Assembly: GCA_043736295.1 (NCBI GenBank)
Contig: JAYTCW010000261.1
Coordinates: 3,190-67,189 of the forward strand
Source of the DNA: TH-plancto1 sp043736295
Lineage (GTDB): Bacteria; Planctomycetota; Planctomycetia; Planctomycetales; Planctomycetaceae
Direction: 5' to 3'
Length of the DNA stretch: 64,000 bases
Shown here: positions 51,370-62,004 of the stretch, piece by piece
Numbering within the stretch: position 1 is the stretch's first letter
How the letters are laid out: each line of letters begins with the position of its first letter
Translations under genes and position numbers: made by a program
Notes under the pieces: generated by a model
What the model saw: only the letters and a program-made list of their open reading frames with translations
Database searches by the model: none
Told to the model about the DNA's origin: nothing

Positions 51370-52155
51370 CTAAACGGGCGGTGTCCGACCGTTGGCGACC
51401 TGGGCCGCCACCCACAGACGATCCGCCTCATCGACGGGCACGCGCGGAGGCTGGGCGTAGGCCAGTGAGCGGTGGTAGCGGCCGCGCGAGTACGCCTCGT
51501 CAAAGACCGTGGCAATGTTCAGCACGAGATCGGGATCGGGCTGTTTCAGCGGGATGCGGATAGATGGCAAGGGCGACCGCATCGACCACGCATACACGTC
51601 GCACAACGGACGCTGCTCCCAGCGCGAGACCAGCGCATAATAGTCCCCTGCGGGCAGCGGACCTTTGAGCGGCAGGCGATGCCCAGCCCGTAACAAGTCC
51701 AACTCCACGAGATGGACCTGCTGCCGGAGAATCGCCTGACGCTTCGCCAAATAGTCGGTACGCCCCGGATCGATCTTGTTCGTCGGAGACAGTAACTCCA
51801 ACACCGAGACCAGAGTCCGATCGGGCCGATGCAGGATTTGCAGGTACGACTCCACATCGTCGTCCATGTATTCCAAGGGGATGCTCACCGGCTCCAGCGT
51901 GGCTATTGCCACTGACTCAAGCAATTCTGAGGAGAGCGGGTATCCCTGCGAAATTGCCAAATCGGGCCGGATCAGCTTGATCGTCTCCGAGGGCAACTCG
52001 ACCAGATTGACGCGATCCTCAATACGGACCTCATAGTTGTCCGGCAACGCATCGGTAATGGCATCTCGCCAATACGTAATAAACCCCTGATGGAAATCCT
52101 GCCAGAAGGCCGGATCCTCCAGATAGGGGTCCATGCCAGGAAACGGACTACGCAT
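51370..52155 (-). CDS. DUF4058 family protein
   Basis: A 261-residue protein that begins MRSPFPGMDPYLEDPAFWQD, the hallmark start of DUF4058 proteins, which occur widely in planctomycetes and cyanobacteria and have no established function. Other family-like segments are ITDALPDNYEVRIEDRV, LVSVLELLSPTNK and DYYALVSRWEQRP. The motif set with ELLSPTNK and the repeated acidic residues resembles PD-(D/E)XK-type folds, but that is inference. GGGGAG precedes the ATG. It lies 55 bases upstream of the glycosyltransferase gene on the same strand. Confidence 0.88.
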   Translation of the reverse strand: MRSPFPGMDPYLEDPAFWQDFHQGFITYWRDAITDALPDNYEVRIEDRVNLVELPSETIKLIRPDLAISQGYPLSSELLESVAIATLEPVSIPLEYMDDDVESYLQILHRPDRTLVSVLELLSPTNKIDPGRTDYLAKRQAILRQQVHLVELDLLRAGHRLPLKGPLPAGDYYALVSRWEQRPLCDVYAWSMRSPLPSIRIPLKQPDPDLVLNIATVFDEAYSRGRYHRSLAYAQPPRVPVDEADRLWVAAQVANGRTPPV

Positions 52156-52279
52156 GCTGAACTCCCCACGCAGGGCCGGAAGCCACGGGATTCACTGACA
52201 TCCCGCTGGCCTGCCCAATCACAGTGTCTACTGTGGGAGGTCTGGCTGTCCAGTGGAGTGTTCGAAGGGCAGGCAATTG

Positions 52280-52442
52280 CCCCGTCAAGGCTTGACTTTG
52301 GGGTCCGTCTCCCTCGGGAGGGCGAGGCTCCTGCCGAGCCGCATCCACCAGACAGCGCGTCCCCTGGCTCGCGGCCCAGCAGGAACTTCGCCCTCCCCGG
52401 TGAGCCCAGCTCAACCCCAATTCCAAGCCTTGACGGGGCAGA
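52280..52442. repeat. Type E MITE-like element, reverse orientation
   Basis: Runs from CCCCGTCAAGGCTTGACTTT GGGG to AACCCCAATTCCAAGCCTTG ACGGGG. Its reverse complement matches 32529-32692 along its length, including the inner stem GGGAGGGCGAGGCTCCTGCC and a shared middle GCGAGCCAGGGGACG. It lies in the 52156-52617 gap between divergent genes, where no gene is supported. Confidence 0.8.
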
Positions 52443-52617
52443 CCGGGGCATAAGCTCCGCTTCGAAGATTTCACATCGCCGCTCAAAGGGCGGAGTCCGC
52501 CGAAGCGGACGAATCAAGTCGACTCGCAAATTTTGTCATTTACTCCTTGAGGATGACACAGCGACACCAAATAATACAAGAGAGACAGGGAAACCGTATG
52601 CCATTCGGGGGGAGGTC

Positions 52618-52992
52618 ATGATTGAGGTTCTAGCTTTGCGAGGCCAAATGCTGCCTCAAGACAAAATGTGGTTGGCGTTAGCTGTGTTTGGCGTGGCGTT
52701 TGCAATTGTGATTCTGGCATGGGTCGCTCGCAAGCTTCATGCTCTGTTTCGTGAAGATGAGGGTTCTGATGGGAGTGTCCACGAATTCCTCGGGCAGTTG
52801 CGTGAATCGCAGTCCGAGGGTGACGTGACGCCAGAGGAATTCCGATCCATTCAGAGGCGGTTGGTGGAACAGTCGATGAGGTCAGGAGATAGCTCGCCAC
52901 AGACGCGAGCGACTCCGGCCAAATCTGCCGCTCTCCACAAGCCGACGCCCCATGTGCCGTATCATGACGATGCAGAAGATCATTCTCCGTAA
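52618..52992 (+). CDS. Small single-pass membrane protein
   Basis: A 124-residue protein. A hydrophobic helix covers about residues 14-35 (KMWLALAVFGVAFAIVILAW). A short charged segment follows, then a helical stretch FLGQLRESQSEGDVTPEEFR near 60-80 resembling the C-terminal SHOCT-like helices of small bacterial membrane proteins, and a disordered tail with ATPAKSAALHKP. GGGGGGAGGTC precedes the ATG at 52618. It is upstream of clpX, 159 bases away, with unclear connection. Confidence 0.68.
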   Translation: MIEVLALRGQMLPQDKMWLALAVFGVAFAIVILAWVARKLHALFREDEGSDGSVHEFLGQLRESQSEGDVTPEEFRSIQRRLVEQSMRSGDSSPQTRATPAKSAALHKPTPHVPYHDDAEDHSP

Positions 52993-53151
52993 GCCGAATC
53001 AGGGAGGCGGCAACGGACTCGTTCGAGTTGACCTTGGACGCACTTCATCCAGGAAGTGACTGGTCTCTCCGGGAATGGATCCTGGAATCCAGTCTGTCAG
53101 ACTTCATGATGTGCGACGACGGTTCGATCGACACCCCAGAAAGAAACACCT

Positions 53152-54429
<1,278 letters not shown>

Positions 54430-54454
54430 ATCCTCACAGGAAAGTCGGCGCAGC

Positions 54455-55486
54455 ATGGGATCCAGAATTTCGGCCGGCATCGCTCTCTTCGCAGTCCTGT
54501 TGATGACTGCCTCGGGAGTGGTGTCGGCCGATTCCGTTGAGGGGAAGAAAAAAGTCGACGAGGCCGTCACGCGCGGTCTCGACTTCCTCGTCCGTGAACA
54601 GCGTCGCCAAGGGTACTGGGAGGTCGGCAGCGGGAACTACCGCATCGCCATGACGGCCCTTTCCGGCGTCTCCCTGGCCGCAGAAGGTTCGACCACCACG
54701 CGCGGCAAATACGCCCGCAGTATCAGCCGGGCTGTCGATTATCTGCTCGATGCCTCCCAGCCGAACGGGCTGATCGGTTTCCCGGACGACTATCACTACA
54801 TGTATGGTCACGGGTTCTCGATGCTCTTCCTCTCTCAGGTCTACGGCGAAGAAGAGGACATCACGCGCCGGAAGAACATCAAGAAGGTGCTGGAGAACGC
54901 CGTCAAGTTCTCCGCAGCGGCCCAGACGAGCAAGGGCGGTTGGGGCTACGTCTCGGCCAAGGACGGGAACGACTTCGACGAAGGGTCAACCTGCATCACC
55001 CAGGTGCAAGGGCTGCGAGCCTGCCGCAATGCCGGAATCGTGGTGCCGGGCGAGATCATCGAGCGGGCACGCAAGTACATCTACGACTGCACGACTCCCA
55101 TGGGTGGCGTTCAGTACAGCATCGCAGGCGGCGGTGAGCGGCCTCCCATCACTGCCGCAGCTGTGGCCGTCCTCTTCAACGCGGGGGATATGGAACAGAC
55201 GCCCCAAGTGAAGAAGATGATGGAATACTGCAAGGGCAGTGTCTGGCCCAACGGTGGCCAGGATTACGGCCACTGGCACTACATGCACTACTATTACGCC
55301 CAAGTCATGTACCGCATCCCCGACCAGTGGGGAAAGTATTCGGCCTTCGTCGAGACCAAACTCCTCAGCGAACAAACCCCACAAGGCAGCTGGGACGACA
55401 CATCGATCGGCCCGGTCTATGTGACCGCCATGAACACGACGATCCTGCAATTGAACAAGGGCTACCTGCCGATTTATCAGCGGTAA
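54455..55486 (+). CDS. Exported squalene-cyclase/prenyltransferase-repeat protein
   Basis: A 343-residue protein. A signal peptide (about 1-25, ending near VSADS) is followed by alpha/alpha-toroid repeats of the terpene cyclase/prenyltransferase fold: AVTRGLDFLVREQRRQGYWE, then TSKGGWGYVSAKDGNDFD and GVQYSIAGGGERPPITAAAV, each with QxxxGxW-like elements. The acidic DxDD motif of cyclases is not evident, so an enzyme role is doubtful. It starts 26 bases after clpX and may be co-transcribed. Many such exported proteins occur in planctomycetes with unknown function. Confidence 0.82.
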   Translation: MGSRISAGIALFAVLLMTASGVVSADSVEGKKKVDEAVTRGLDFLVREQRRQGYWEVGSGNYRIAMTALSGVSLAAEGSTTTRGKYARSISRAVDYLLDASQPNGLIGFPDDYHYMYGHGFSMLFLSQVYGEEEDITRRKNIKKVLENAVKFSAAAQTSKGGWGYVSAKDGNDFDEGSTCITQVQGLRACRNAGIVVPGEIIERARKYIYDCTTPMGGVQYSIAGGGERPPITAAAVAVLFNAGDMEQTPQVKKMMEYCKGSVWPNGGQDYGHWHYMHYYYAQVMYRIPDQWGKYSAFVETKLLSEQTPQGSWDDTSIGPVYVTAMNTTILQLNKGYLPIYQR

Positions 55487-55553
55487 TAACGGCAGTAGCG
55501 CATCTCTTAAGCGAGCGGGGCGGCGTCAGCGTGAAGTGTGTCGACTCCGGACA

Positions 55554-56618
55554 TCAATCACATGGAATGATCGGCGACTTACTCGCCTCGCCCGCCAATT
55601 CACGCACGAATTGTGGTACGGCATAGCCCGGGAGACGCTTTCGCAGTTTCTCAATCAGCTCCAAACCGGTGGCTTCGGGGACTTCGAAATGAGCGGTCCC
55701 AGCCACGCGATCGAGCTGGTGCAAGTAATAGGGAATGACTCCCAAGTCAATCAGTCGCTCACACAACTCGGCCAGAGTCTCGACCTCATCATTAACGCCG
55801 CGTAGTAGCACCGCCTGATTCAGAGTCGGGATGCCGGACCGGACCAATGTGCGCAGGGCCTCCGCGCAGTCGCCCGCGATTTCGTGCGGGTGATTCGCAT
55901 GCACGACCATGATCGGTTGCAGGCGAATACCTCGCAGCAAATCGAGAAGTTCAGGGGTCACCCGGTCCGGCAGTACGATCGGCAACCGCGTGTGAATTCG
56001 AAGCCGGGTGAGGTGTTCGATCTGCTCCAATCGCTCGACCAGTTCCGTCAACCGTTCATCTGGCAACATCAGTGGATCGCCGCCGCTGAGGATCACCTCG
56101 CGAATGGTCGAGTCCCGCTCGATCGCCTGGATGGCCGGTTCCCAGTCCGCCATGCGGTGCGGCTCCGCACTGTACGGATAGTGTCGCCGAAAACAGTACC
56201 GGCAATTCACCGCGCACGATCCCGCAGCCATCAGTAGCACGCGACCGTGGTACTTTTGGAGCAGACCGGGTGCGAGTTTCGCAGCCTCGTCGTCGACAGC
56301 ATCCACAACGAAGCCGGGGACGCTGACGCTCTCTTTCGCCACCGGAAGCACTTGTCGCAGCAGCGGGTCCAGTGGGTTCCCCACCTGCATGCGAGCCAGG
56401 AAGCTGCGCGGAACGAGAACCGGAAAGGACTCCGCAGCCTGGATGGCCGAAGTTGCGTACACCTCGGGAAGGTCCAACTCGCGCACGAGCGACTCCACAT
56501 CGCGAATCGCGGAAGCCAGAGAGCGTTTCCAGCTGGATCGTTCAAGTTCGAGCAAAGGTTGAGATCCGAAGTGATCGTCGCCACCTTCGCCAGAAGGTGG
56601 GCGACATGAATGGAGCAT
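55554..56618 (-). CDS. epmB: EpmB-type radical SAM lysine 2,3-aminomutase
   Basis: A 354-residue radical SAM enzyme of the KamA/EpmB family, which converts alpha-lysine to beta-lysine for modification of elongation factor P. The cluster motif CAVNCRYC gives Cys135, Cys139 and Cys142. Other motifs are RRHYPYSAEPHRM, EVILSGGDPLMLPDERL and IRLQPIMVVHANHPHEI, and GTAHFEVP near the end. The start is uncertain: from the ATG at 56618 the first 16 codons (CRPPSGEGGDDH) lie in a type C palindrome, while real similarity begins near SWKRSLASAIRDV. No efp or epmA lies nearby. Confidence 0.85.
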   Translation of the reverse strand: MLHSCRPPSGEGGDDHFGSQPLLELERSSWKRSLASAIRDVESLVRELDLPEVYATSAIQAAESFPVLVPRSFLARMQVGNPLDPLLRQVLPVAKESVSVPGFVVDAVDDEAAKLAPGLLQKYHGRVLLMAAGSCAVNCRYCFRRHYPYSAEPHRMADWEPAIQAIERDSTIREVILSGGDPLMLPDERLTELVERLEQIEHLTRLRIHTRLPIVLPDRVTPELLDLLRGIRLQPIMVVHANHPHEIAGDCAEALRTLVRSGIPTLNQAVLLRGVNDEVETLAELCERLIDLGVIPYYLHQLDRVAGTAHFEVPEATGLELIEKLRKRLPGYAVPQFVRELAGEASKSPIIPCD

Positions 56619-56680
56619 TCTCGATGGGGGACGACGTTTGCTGCCAGACTTCCGAAGTCTTCCGAGACTTCGGAAGTCTT
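56577..56680. repeat. Type C palindrome (56577-56605) next to type B core (56645-56680)
   Basis: GTCGCCACCTTCGCCAGAAG GTGGGCGAC, then CAGACTTCCGAAGTCTTCCG AGACTTCGGAAGTCTT. The C and B elements stand side by side as in 23131-23270. The C element overlaps the start of the EpmB-type gene. Confidence 0.75.
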
Positions 56681-56739
56681 CGCCCCGCCGCGTTCGTTCG
56701 GGAAGTGATTCCAGATTGCCCACGCTCTCGCGAGCGTTG

Positions 56740-57909
56740 CTACGGGGAGGGAACCGCGTTCGCTGCTCCATGCACCAGCGGATCGATCAAGCGGGCGAGT
56801 TCCTCGCCATTGGCATTCTTCCGCATGTTAAACAAAACAGCCCAGGTCATCCCGTCCGAACGTCGCACCAGAATCGTCGATGTGCCATCCAGAGCCCCCA
56901 TGTGCCAGGTGTTACGTCCGTTGCCACTGGTGCGGACGTTCCAACCGTGGCCATACCAGATTTCTGATTCCGTCAGGTCCTCGCCACTGGGCTTGGCAAA
57001 CATCTCGTCGATCATGGCGAGCGAGAGCAAGGCCTGGCGATTGGAACTGGGCTCAGTGGCCGCCTCATCGCACCCCATCGCGAACCGCACTAGGTCCGTC
57101 GCGGAAGCGATCCAGCCCCCGTGTGAGTCCATCGCTTCCAAGTGCCAGGCTCCGTAGGGCGGCGCGACCTTCTCACCCGGCGTGAACACCGAATCCTCCC
57201 GCACAGCTGGCTCGCCCTCGATGACCGGCAGGCCATATCGCACCTCGTCGACGCTCGTCGTCAGGGTGCGCCCCAGTCGTGGTGACAAGGCTCCGACCGG
57301 AGCGAAGACCTCATCGCGGACCAACTGCTCATATCTGCGACCGTGGGCACTGGGCAGACATTCGAGGACTCGTCCGAGGAGACAGTATCCGAAGTTGGAG
57401 TAGGCGTACTTCGTCCCCGGATCGAAGTCGAGCGGTCGCTTGAGCATCGCCCGAATCACCTCAGCCGGTCCAGCGGGGGGAGGTGTCCCCGCTTCGGTCG
57501 CAAACGCAACCGACATGAACATCGGATCGATGGACGCATTCCGGTCCCAGCCCCCCGTGTGCTGGAGCAATTGCCGGATCGTGACCTGCTTCCAGCGCGG
57601 ATCGGTCGGCTCATCGAGCTTTAACAGCTCCCACACGCAGGAGTCGAGAGTCAAATTTCCCCGCTCGCACTGCTGCAGAATCGCCACAGCTGTGACCGGC
57701 TTGGAGATGCTCGCGATGCGAAACAGCGAGTGCGGCTCGACGGGGACTTTCTCCACGACATTGGCAATTCCGAATGCGCGGGCGTAGAGAATCTCTCCGC
57801 CTCGCCCCACCGCAATCGACGCCCCAGGGACGGCGTGCTGAGAGACAAAGCTGCGAAGCAGCTCGTCGAACGGTTCGAACCCGGCGACATGACTTCCGTG
57901 CAGTAGCAT
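56740..57909 (-). CDS. Serine hydrolase (class C beta-lactamase family)
   Basis: A 389-residue protein of the beta-lactamase/D-aminopeptidase/esterase superfamily (COG1680). The catalytic SxxK is SISK (Ser67, Lys70), and the Tyr of YxN is in YAYSN (Tyr170). A late motif HMGALDG fits the HxG position of the KTG box. No signal peptide is present, so it is probably cytoplasmic, which argues against a beta-lactam resistance role and for an esterase or peptidase. Its stop lies 121 bases before the EpmB-type gene on the same strand, with repeats between. Confidence 0.88.
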   Translation of the reverse strand: MLLHGSHVAGFEPFDELLRSFVSQHAVPGASIAVGRGGEILYARAFGIANVVEKVPVEPHSLFRIASISKPVTAVAILQQCERGNLTLDSCVWELLKLDEPTDPRWKQVTIRQLLQHTGGWDRNASIDPMFMSVAFATEAGTPPPAGPAEVIRAMLKRPLDFDPGTKYAYSNFGYCLLGRVLECLPSAHGRRYEQLVRDEVFAPVGALSPRLGRTLTTSVDEVRYGLPVIEGEPAVREDSVFTPGEKVAPPYGAWHLEAMDSHGGWIASATDLVRFAMGCDEAATEPSSNRQALLSLAMIDEMFAKPSGEDLTESEIWYGHGWNVRTSGNGRNTWHMGALDGTSTILVRRSDGMTWAVLFNMRKNANGEELARLIDPLVHGAANAVPSP

Positions 57910-58068
57910 GGTGTTTCCTTCGTAGAACGGGTACGGATGCCTGCCCGTTCAGAGTTCCCAGTCGGGCCAGACTTCCCGAGCGGGTCTGGATTGTAGTTCT
58001 CCAGTTCTGTCGACTTCTACCGTCCGGTTGAGGTTCTGTACTTGTTCCTCAGTGGGGGCAGGAGGTTA

Positions 58069-58160
58069 GGCAAACGGACAGTGGAAACCTACCCGTCAGA
58101 CTTCCGAAGTTTCCGAAGACTTCGGAAGTCTGACGGGACGCGAAGTCTGGCCGGTCGCGT
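58069..58160. repeat. Full type B element
   Basis: ACAGTGGAAACCTACC, CAGACTTCCGAAGTTTCCGA AGACTTCGGAAGTCTG, then ACGCGAAGTCTGGCCGGTCG CGTT. It is almost identical to 43091-43180 (differing mainly in the core). It lies in the 860-base gap 57910-58769. Confidence 0.8.
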
Positions 58161-58347
58161 TACAGGATTCGTCTCGGAAGGCTCGGGCGACTTCATGGCG
58201 TCGGAGCCAGCGTTGGGCGGTCACAGCCGCGTGGGTCGGGGGTGGGAGGTCGTGTTCGATCTGGACGGCGATCATTTGGCTGGCGCGCGGAACGGTGATC
58301 GCGCGGGACTGTTTTTTTCGCCGCCGCGTCTGGTTCTTGGCGGTCAC
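58096..58347 (-). CDS. Doubtful small ORF, basic N-terminus
   Basis: An 83-codon frame from GTG at 58347. The N-terminus AKNQTRRRKKQSRAITVPRA is strongly basic, and ASQMIAVQIEHDLPPPTHAA with WLRRHEVARAFRD looks protein-like. The end of the frame (CNATGQTSRPVRLPKSSETS) is simply translated type B repeat. There is no convincing ribosome binding site. It may be a small gene whose end was replaced by a repeat, or chance. Confidence 0.25.
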   Translation of the reverse strand: MTAKNQTRRRKKQSRAITVPRASQMIAVQIEHDLPPPTHAAVTAQRWLRRHEVARAFRDESCNATGQTSRPVRLPKSSETSEV

Positions 58348-58385
58348 TGAGACACTTCACGCGGCGTGAAATGAGGCATTTGATC

Positions 58386-58412
58386 GTAGCGACGTTCGCT
58401 AGAACGTGGGCG
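58386..58412. repeat. Type C element
   Basis: GTAGCGACGTTCGCTAGAAC GTGGGCG, followed 25 bases later by CGCCCTCTGGCGAGGAGCA, a degenerate partner. No gene is supported in the rest of 58350-58769. Confidence 0.65.
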
Positions 58413-58769
58413 AATTGGCTCGCGTGCCCGCCCTCTGGCGAGGAGCAGCCAGGTGTCATTACGGTCCGTGTGAAGTCGATCGACGACACGTTTTTGAGTG
58501 CCCGTGCTGTTATCAAGTCAGTTACAGCCACCCCTCTGCCCCTGGCCACGGCAACCAAGTCACCTTCCTAGCGATCCACCCCAGACCGCTACCGGGCACG
58601 CACGCCGCAGCGGGGTGAACAGTTACCAGTTCCGCCGGTGGTGTCATGGAAGTCCAGTCGGAGTCGTGGCTTGTTGATTTGGCTGGGCTTCCCGCTGGAT
58701 TGCCGCATTCGCGGCCCGTAGACTGCGGCACACTCACCGGGTTTCCACTCTCGCAATCGGCACAGACAC

Positions 58770-60038
58770 ATGGCCCAACGCCACGACCATGATCATGACC
58801 ACAGCCATGATCACGACCACGACCATTCTCACGATCACGCCAATTGCGGACACGATCATGACCACGATCATCGTCATGACCACGACCACGATGAGGACGG
58901 CCCGAGTTGGCAGGTGCTGGCCGGACCGGCGGAGGTCAAATTGCCGGGCGGTCATGATTGGGGCATTCGCTGGACGGTCCTTGAAGAGGGGGCCTCGGCG
59001 GGTGTCGAAGTGTTCGAACTCAAGAACGGCCCGCTAACGGTCTGGGTCTCTCCCACGCGGGGAATGGGGATCTGGAAGGCGGAGTACCAGGGGATTCCGA
59101 TCGGCTGGGAATCGCCGGTGCGGCGGCTGGCTCATCCGCGGTTTGTCGACCTCAAAGCTCGCAACGGGCTCGGCTGGCTCGATGGGTTCAACGAGTTGCT
59201 CTGCCGCTGCGGAATGGCCTCGAATGGACCTCCGGGGCATGACGCCGGTGCGAAGAGTCCGGTCGAGTCGGACCTGACCCTGCATGGGCGGATCGCCAAC
59301 CTCCCCTCGCATGATCGCGAGATCGATGTCGAAGAAGAAACCTCCACATTGCGTCTGACCGGCATCGTCGACGAATGCACGATGTTCGGACCTCAGCTGC
59401 GACTGGAGTCGACGCTGCGGACGGTCGTGGGCAGCAACAGTTTTGAGGTGACGGACGAAGTGACGAACCTCGGCGGGGCCCCCACCGAGTTCGAGATGCT
59501 CTACCACAACAACATTGGCGAGCCGTTCCTCGGAGCCGGGTCGAAGGTGCTGTGTGCGAGTGCGGAGATCGCTCCCCGCGATGCTCGGGCAGCCGAGGGA
59601 ATCGCCACGCATGCCGATTGCCTGGGGCCGACACCGGGCTATACGGAGCAAGTCTATTACCACCGCCTGCTGGCTGATGAGGCCGGTGAGACGGTGACTC
59701 TGCTGCGAAACGGCACCGGAGATTTGGGACTCAGCCTGCGGTTCTCGACACGTCAGCTGCCCTGCTTCGCGGTCTGGAAATGTACGCAGTCGGAACGAGA
59801 CGGGTACGTCGTCGGCTTGGAGCCCGGCACGAACTTCCCCAACCACAAGTCGCTGGAGCGCAAGCTGGGCCGCGTCATCTCGCTGGAGCCGGGGCAGACC
59901 TACTCCATGCGACTCCGGTTTGCGGTACACACGACCAGCAAAGAAGTCGCCGCCGTCGAGCAAGAGATCGCCCAGCTGCAATCGAAGCAGCCGCCGGTGA
60001 TTCATCAGCAACCGGCGAAGGGGTGGTCGGTGGAGTAG
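58770..60038 (+). CDS. DUF4432 (aldose epimerase-like) protein with His/Asp-rich N-terminal tail
   Basis: A 422-residue protein. Residues 5-43 are almost pure His-Asp repeats: 17 His in 39 residues with a single Cys26, split by ANCG. This is followed by a DUF4432 domain of the galactose mutarotase-like superfamily, with TVWVSPTRGMGIWKAEYQGI, LAHPRFVDLKA, LHGRIANLPSHDREIDVEEE and EMLYHNNIGEPFLGAGSKV; the His in LHGR and Glu residues of the domain sit where sugar epimerases act. The start ATG at 58770 is the only plausible one before the domain, so the tail appears to be real. No signal peptide is seen. The DNA of the tail is a simple CAYGAY repeat. Confidence 0.85.
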   Translation: MAQRHDHDHDHSHDHDHDHSHDHANCGHDHDHDHRHDHDHDEDGPSWQVLAGPAEVKLPGGHDWGIRWTVLEEGASAGVEVFELKNGPLTVWVSPTRGMGIWKAEYQGIPIGWESPVRRLAHPRFVDLKARNGLGWLDGFNELLCRCGMASNGPPGHDAGAKSPVESDLTLHGRIANLPSHDREIDVEEETSTLRLTGIVDECTMFGPQLRLESTLRTVVGSNSFEVTDEVTNLGGAPTEFEMLYHNNIGEPFLGAGSKVLCASAEIAPRDARAAEGIATHADCLGPTPGYTEQVYYHRLLADEAGETVTLLRNGTGDLGLSLRFSTRQLPCFAVWKCTQSERDGYVVGLEPGTNFPNHKSLERKLGRVISLEPGQTYSMRLRFAVHTTSKEVAAVEQEIAQLQSKQPPVIHQQPAKGWSVE

Positions 60039-60177
60039 ATCCGCGTAAGAAACGCTCGGAAAATGGCTCCGTGCTTTTCTGACCAGCCCGCGCGTCAGCC
60101 AGGGCCGCGTGCCGGAAACCTTGGCTGGCAATGCGGGCTGGACGAATTTCAAAGGCCCATAGATTCTGACAGCAAAC

Positions 60178-62004
60178 CTACCTTTGCGTGACCCTCAGCG
60201 GAATGGATCGGCGACGATAAATTGAGACGGGCTGCTGGTGCCAATCGGTGGTAAACAGCCGGGCACTGGGCACTTCCCGATGTTCAAACGCCGTGTCTGG
60301 AGCATCGAGCACAATCTTCTCGTAGTGCCCGGTCGCGACCCAACTGCGGAGCTGGTCATCCACCGACTGCATGCCGCCGCACAGGTGTTTCCGCAGAATC
60401 ACCCATTCGGGCGGCTGCCACTGGGAGAGGTCCTCACCCGCCAGCCCGCCGATCACTCGATTGGGCAAATAGAACTTGAGGGGTAAGTCGCCGTAGTTGG
60501 CCGCAATGACTTCTTGAGGCTGCGAATGGGCCCGTAAATACTCGACGATGGCCTCTCCGGGAGCGTGGACAGGACTCCATTGTTCTTTCACAAAATCCGC
60601 GCAGGGCCAGCTGAGGACGACGACGGCCACGGCCCAACCCGCGAGGGCCTTGTGGATGCGAGACGCGTCCGCAATCCAGCGACCGACGAGTAAGGCGGTC
60701 AGGGGGATGATGGGGGCCAGGTAGCGGAAGAATGCCTTGGGGATGATCGGAGCCAGCATCAGCAGATGGGCCGCAATCAGAATTCCCAGCAGTACTCCGG
60801 TGTTCGCGTGAGACTGATCCGTCGTGCGGATGCCGTATTGCCGGCGAAAGTGCGACACCAAAAACGGGATCGGCCACAGCGCCCAGGGAATCATGTCCTC
60901 GGCGACAAATCGCACGAACAGTGAGAGATCTTCCCAAGTCTGTTGCGGGTCAAACGTCCTGCCTCCGTAGCGCGCCCCATACTTCATCTTCAGGAACCAG
61001 ATCACCCAGGGGAGCGACAGCATCACGACCCAGAAGGCCGCGATGGCCAGCGGCTTCCAGCGTTCTCGATGATACAGACCACAGTGAGTCATCATCGCGG
61101 CTCCGCAGATACCGGTATAGACATAGTGCGTCTGAAACAGCAACGTCATGCCGGAGATCAACAGCCAATATCCTCCGCGTTCGGACCGCATCAACCGCCA
61201 GTAGCCGATGACACTCATCAGCGTGAAGCAGATCGAGGCACTGTAGTACCGGCATTGCCGAGAGAGCAGCAGAAATCCGACACAGATCGTCAACACCCCC
61301 GCTGCGCAGAGGGCCGACCGCCGGTCCCGCCACAGCTCAATCCCCGCCTGGTAGGTCAACCAGATCGAGATCCAGCCGAGAAGTGCGCCGGGAAACCGGG
61401 CTGCAAAGGTGTTGTCTCCGAGCAACTCGTAACTTCCCGCCACGATGTAGAACGGCAACCAGGTATGCCACCGCCACAAATAATCCTCGGCATACTCGGC
61501 CCCATACTCCTGTGAGAAATAATTGAGTCCATCGGTGCCGCGCGGCAGACCAGTTTGCAGCACAGTGCGTGAAATGAGGGCCGACTGCGCTTCGTCCTGC
61601 CACAGCAACGGGCCACCCAGATTCCACAGGAGTAGTCCGGCTCCCAGTCCGAGGACACTCACCAATCCGAGGCAGTGCCCCCTCGTCCAGGCGACACTCT
61701 CCTGCTCGATCAGTGCCGGTCGCTGGTATGTCCAGCGGTAATGAGCCAGCCAGACCACCCCGATCAGAAACACCACGAAATCCAGATGCACCAGAAGCGA
61801 GGTCAGGCTCGCAGCTGGGGCTCCCAGCAGCCGGAACCCGCCGTAGAGATCATTAGACAATTGAAATTGTTGAGCAAGCCAGCTCGCCGCCCAGGCAGCA
61901 TGTACGCTCGCCAAGCCAATCGCCACGAGCAGTTTGAAGAACCGCCGGTGCTCCAGTGGCAGAGCGGGGACGGGAGTCTGTGGAGCTGGCAGAACTGCGG
62001 ACAT
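60178..62004 (-). CDS. GT39/ArnT-like membrane glycosyltransferase
   Basis: A 608-residue polytopic membrane protein, about 10-12 helices. The first periplasmic loop after the fourth helix contains LLWQDEAQSALISRTVLQTG near 133-153, the acidic loop (DE) typical of PMT/ArnT-type enzymes that use lipid-linked sugars. Later parts such as LLLSRQCRYYSASICFTLMS and FLKMKYGARYGG also fit this family. The last 120 residues form a soluble C-terminal domain. Substrate and acceptor are unknown. The gene is monocistronic as far as can be seen. Confidence 0.85.
   Translation of the reverse strand: MSAVLPAPQTPVPALPLEHRRFFKLLVAIGLASVHAAWAASWLAQQFQLSNDLYGGFRLLGAPAASLTSLLVHLDFVVFLIGVVWLAHYRWTYQRPALIEQESVAWTRGHCLGLVSVLGLGAGLLLWNLGGPLLWQDEAQSALISRTVLQTGLPRGTDGLNYFSQEYGAEYAEDYLWRWHTWLPFYIVAGSYELLGDNTFAARFPGALLGWISIWLTYQAGIELWRDRRSALCAAGVLTICVGFLLLSRQCRYYSASICFTLMSVIGYWRLMRSERGGYWLLISGMTLLFQTHYVYTGICGAAMMTHCGLYHRERWKPLAIAAFWVVMLSLPWVIWFLKMKYGARYGGRTFDPQQTWEDLSLFVRFVAEDMIPWALWPIPFLVSHFRRQYGIRTTDQSHANTGVLLGILIAAHLLMLAPIIPKAFFRYLAPIIPLTALLVGRWIADASRIHKALAGWAVAVVVLSWPCADFVKEQWSPVHAPGEAIVEYLRAHSQPQEVIAANYGDLPLKFYLPNRVIGGLAGEDLSQWQPPEWVILRKHLCGGMQSVDDQLRSWVATGHYEKIVLDAPDTAFEHREVPSARLFTTDWHQQPVSIYRRRSIPLRVTQR

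Noticed and set aside
56740..57909. Beta-lactamase resistance gene
   Set aside because: The SxxK and YSN motifs are shared with esterases and peptidases, and there is no signal peptide for periplasmic export.
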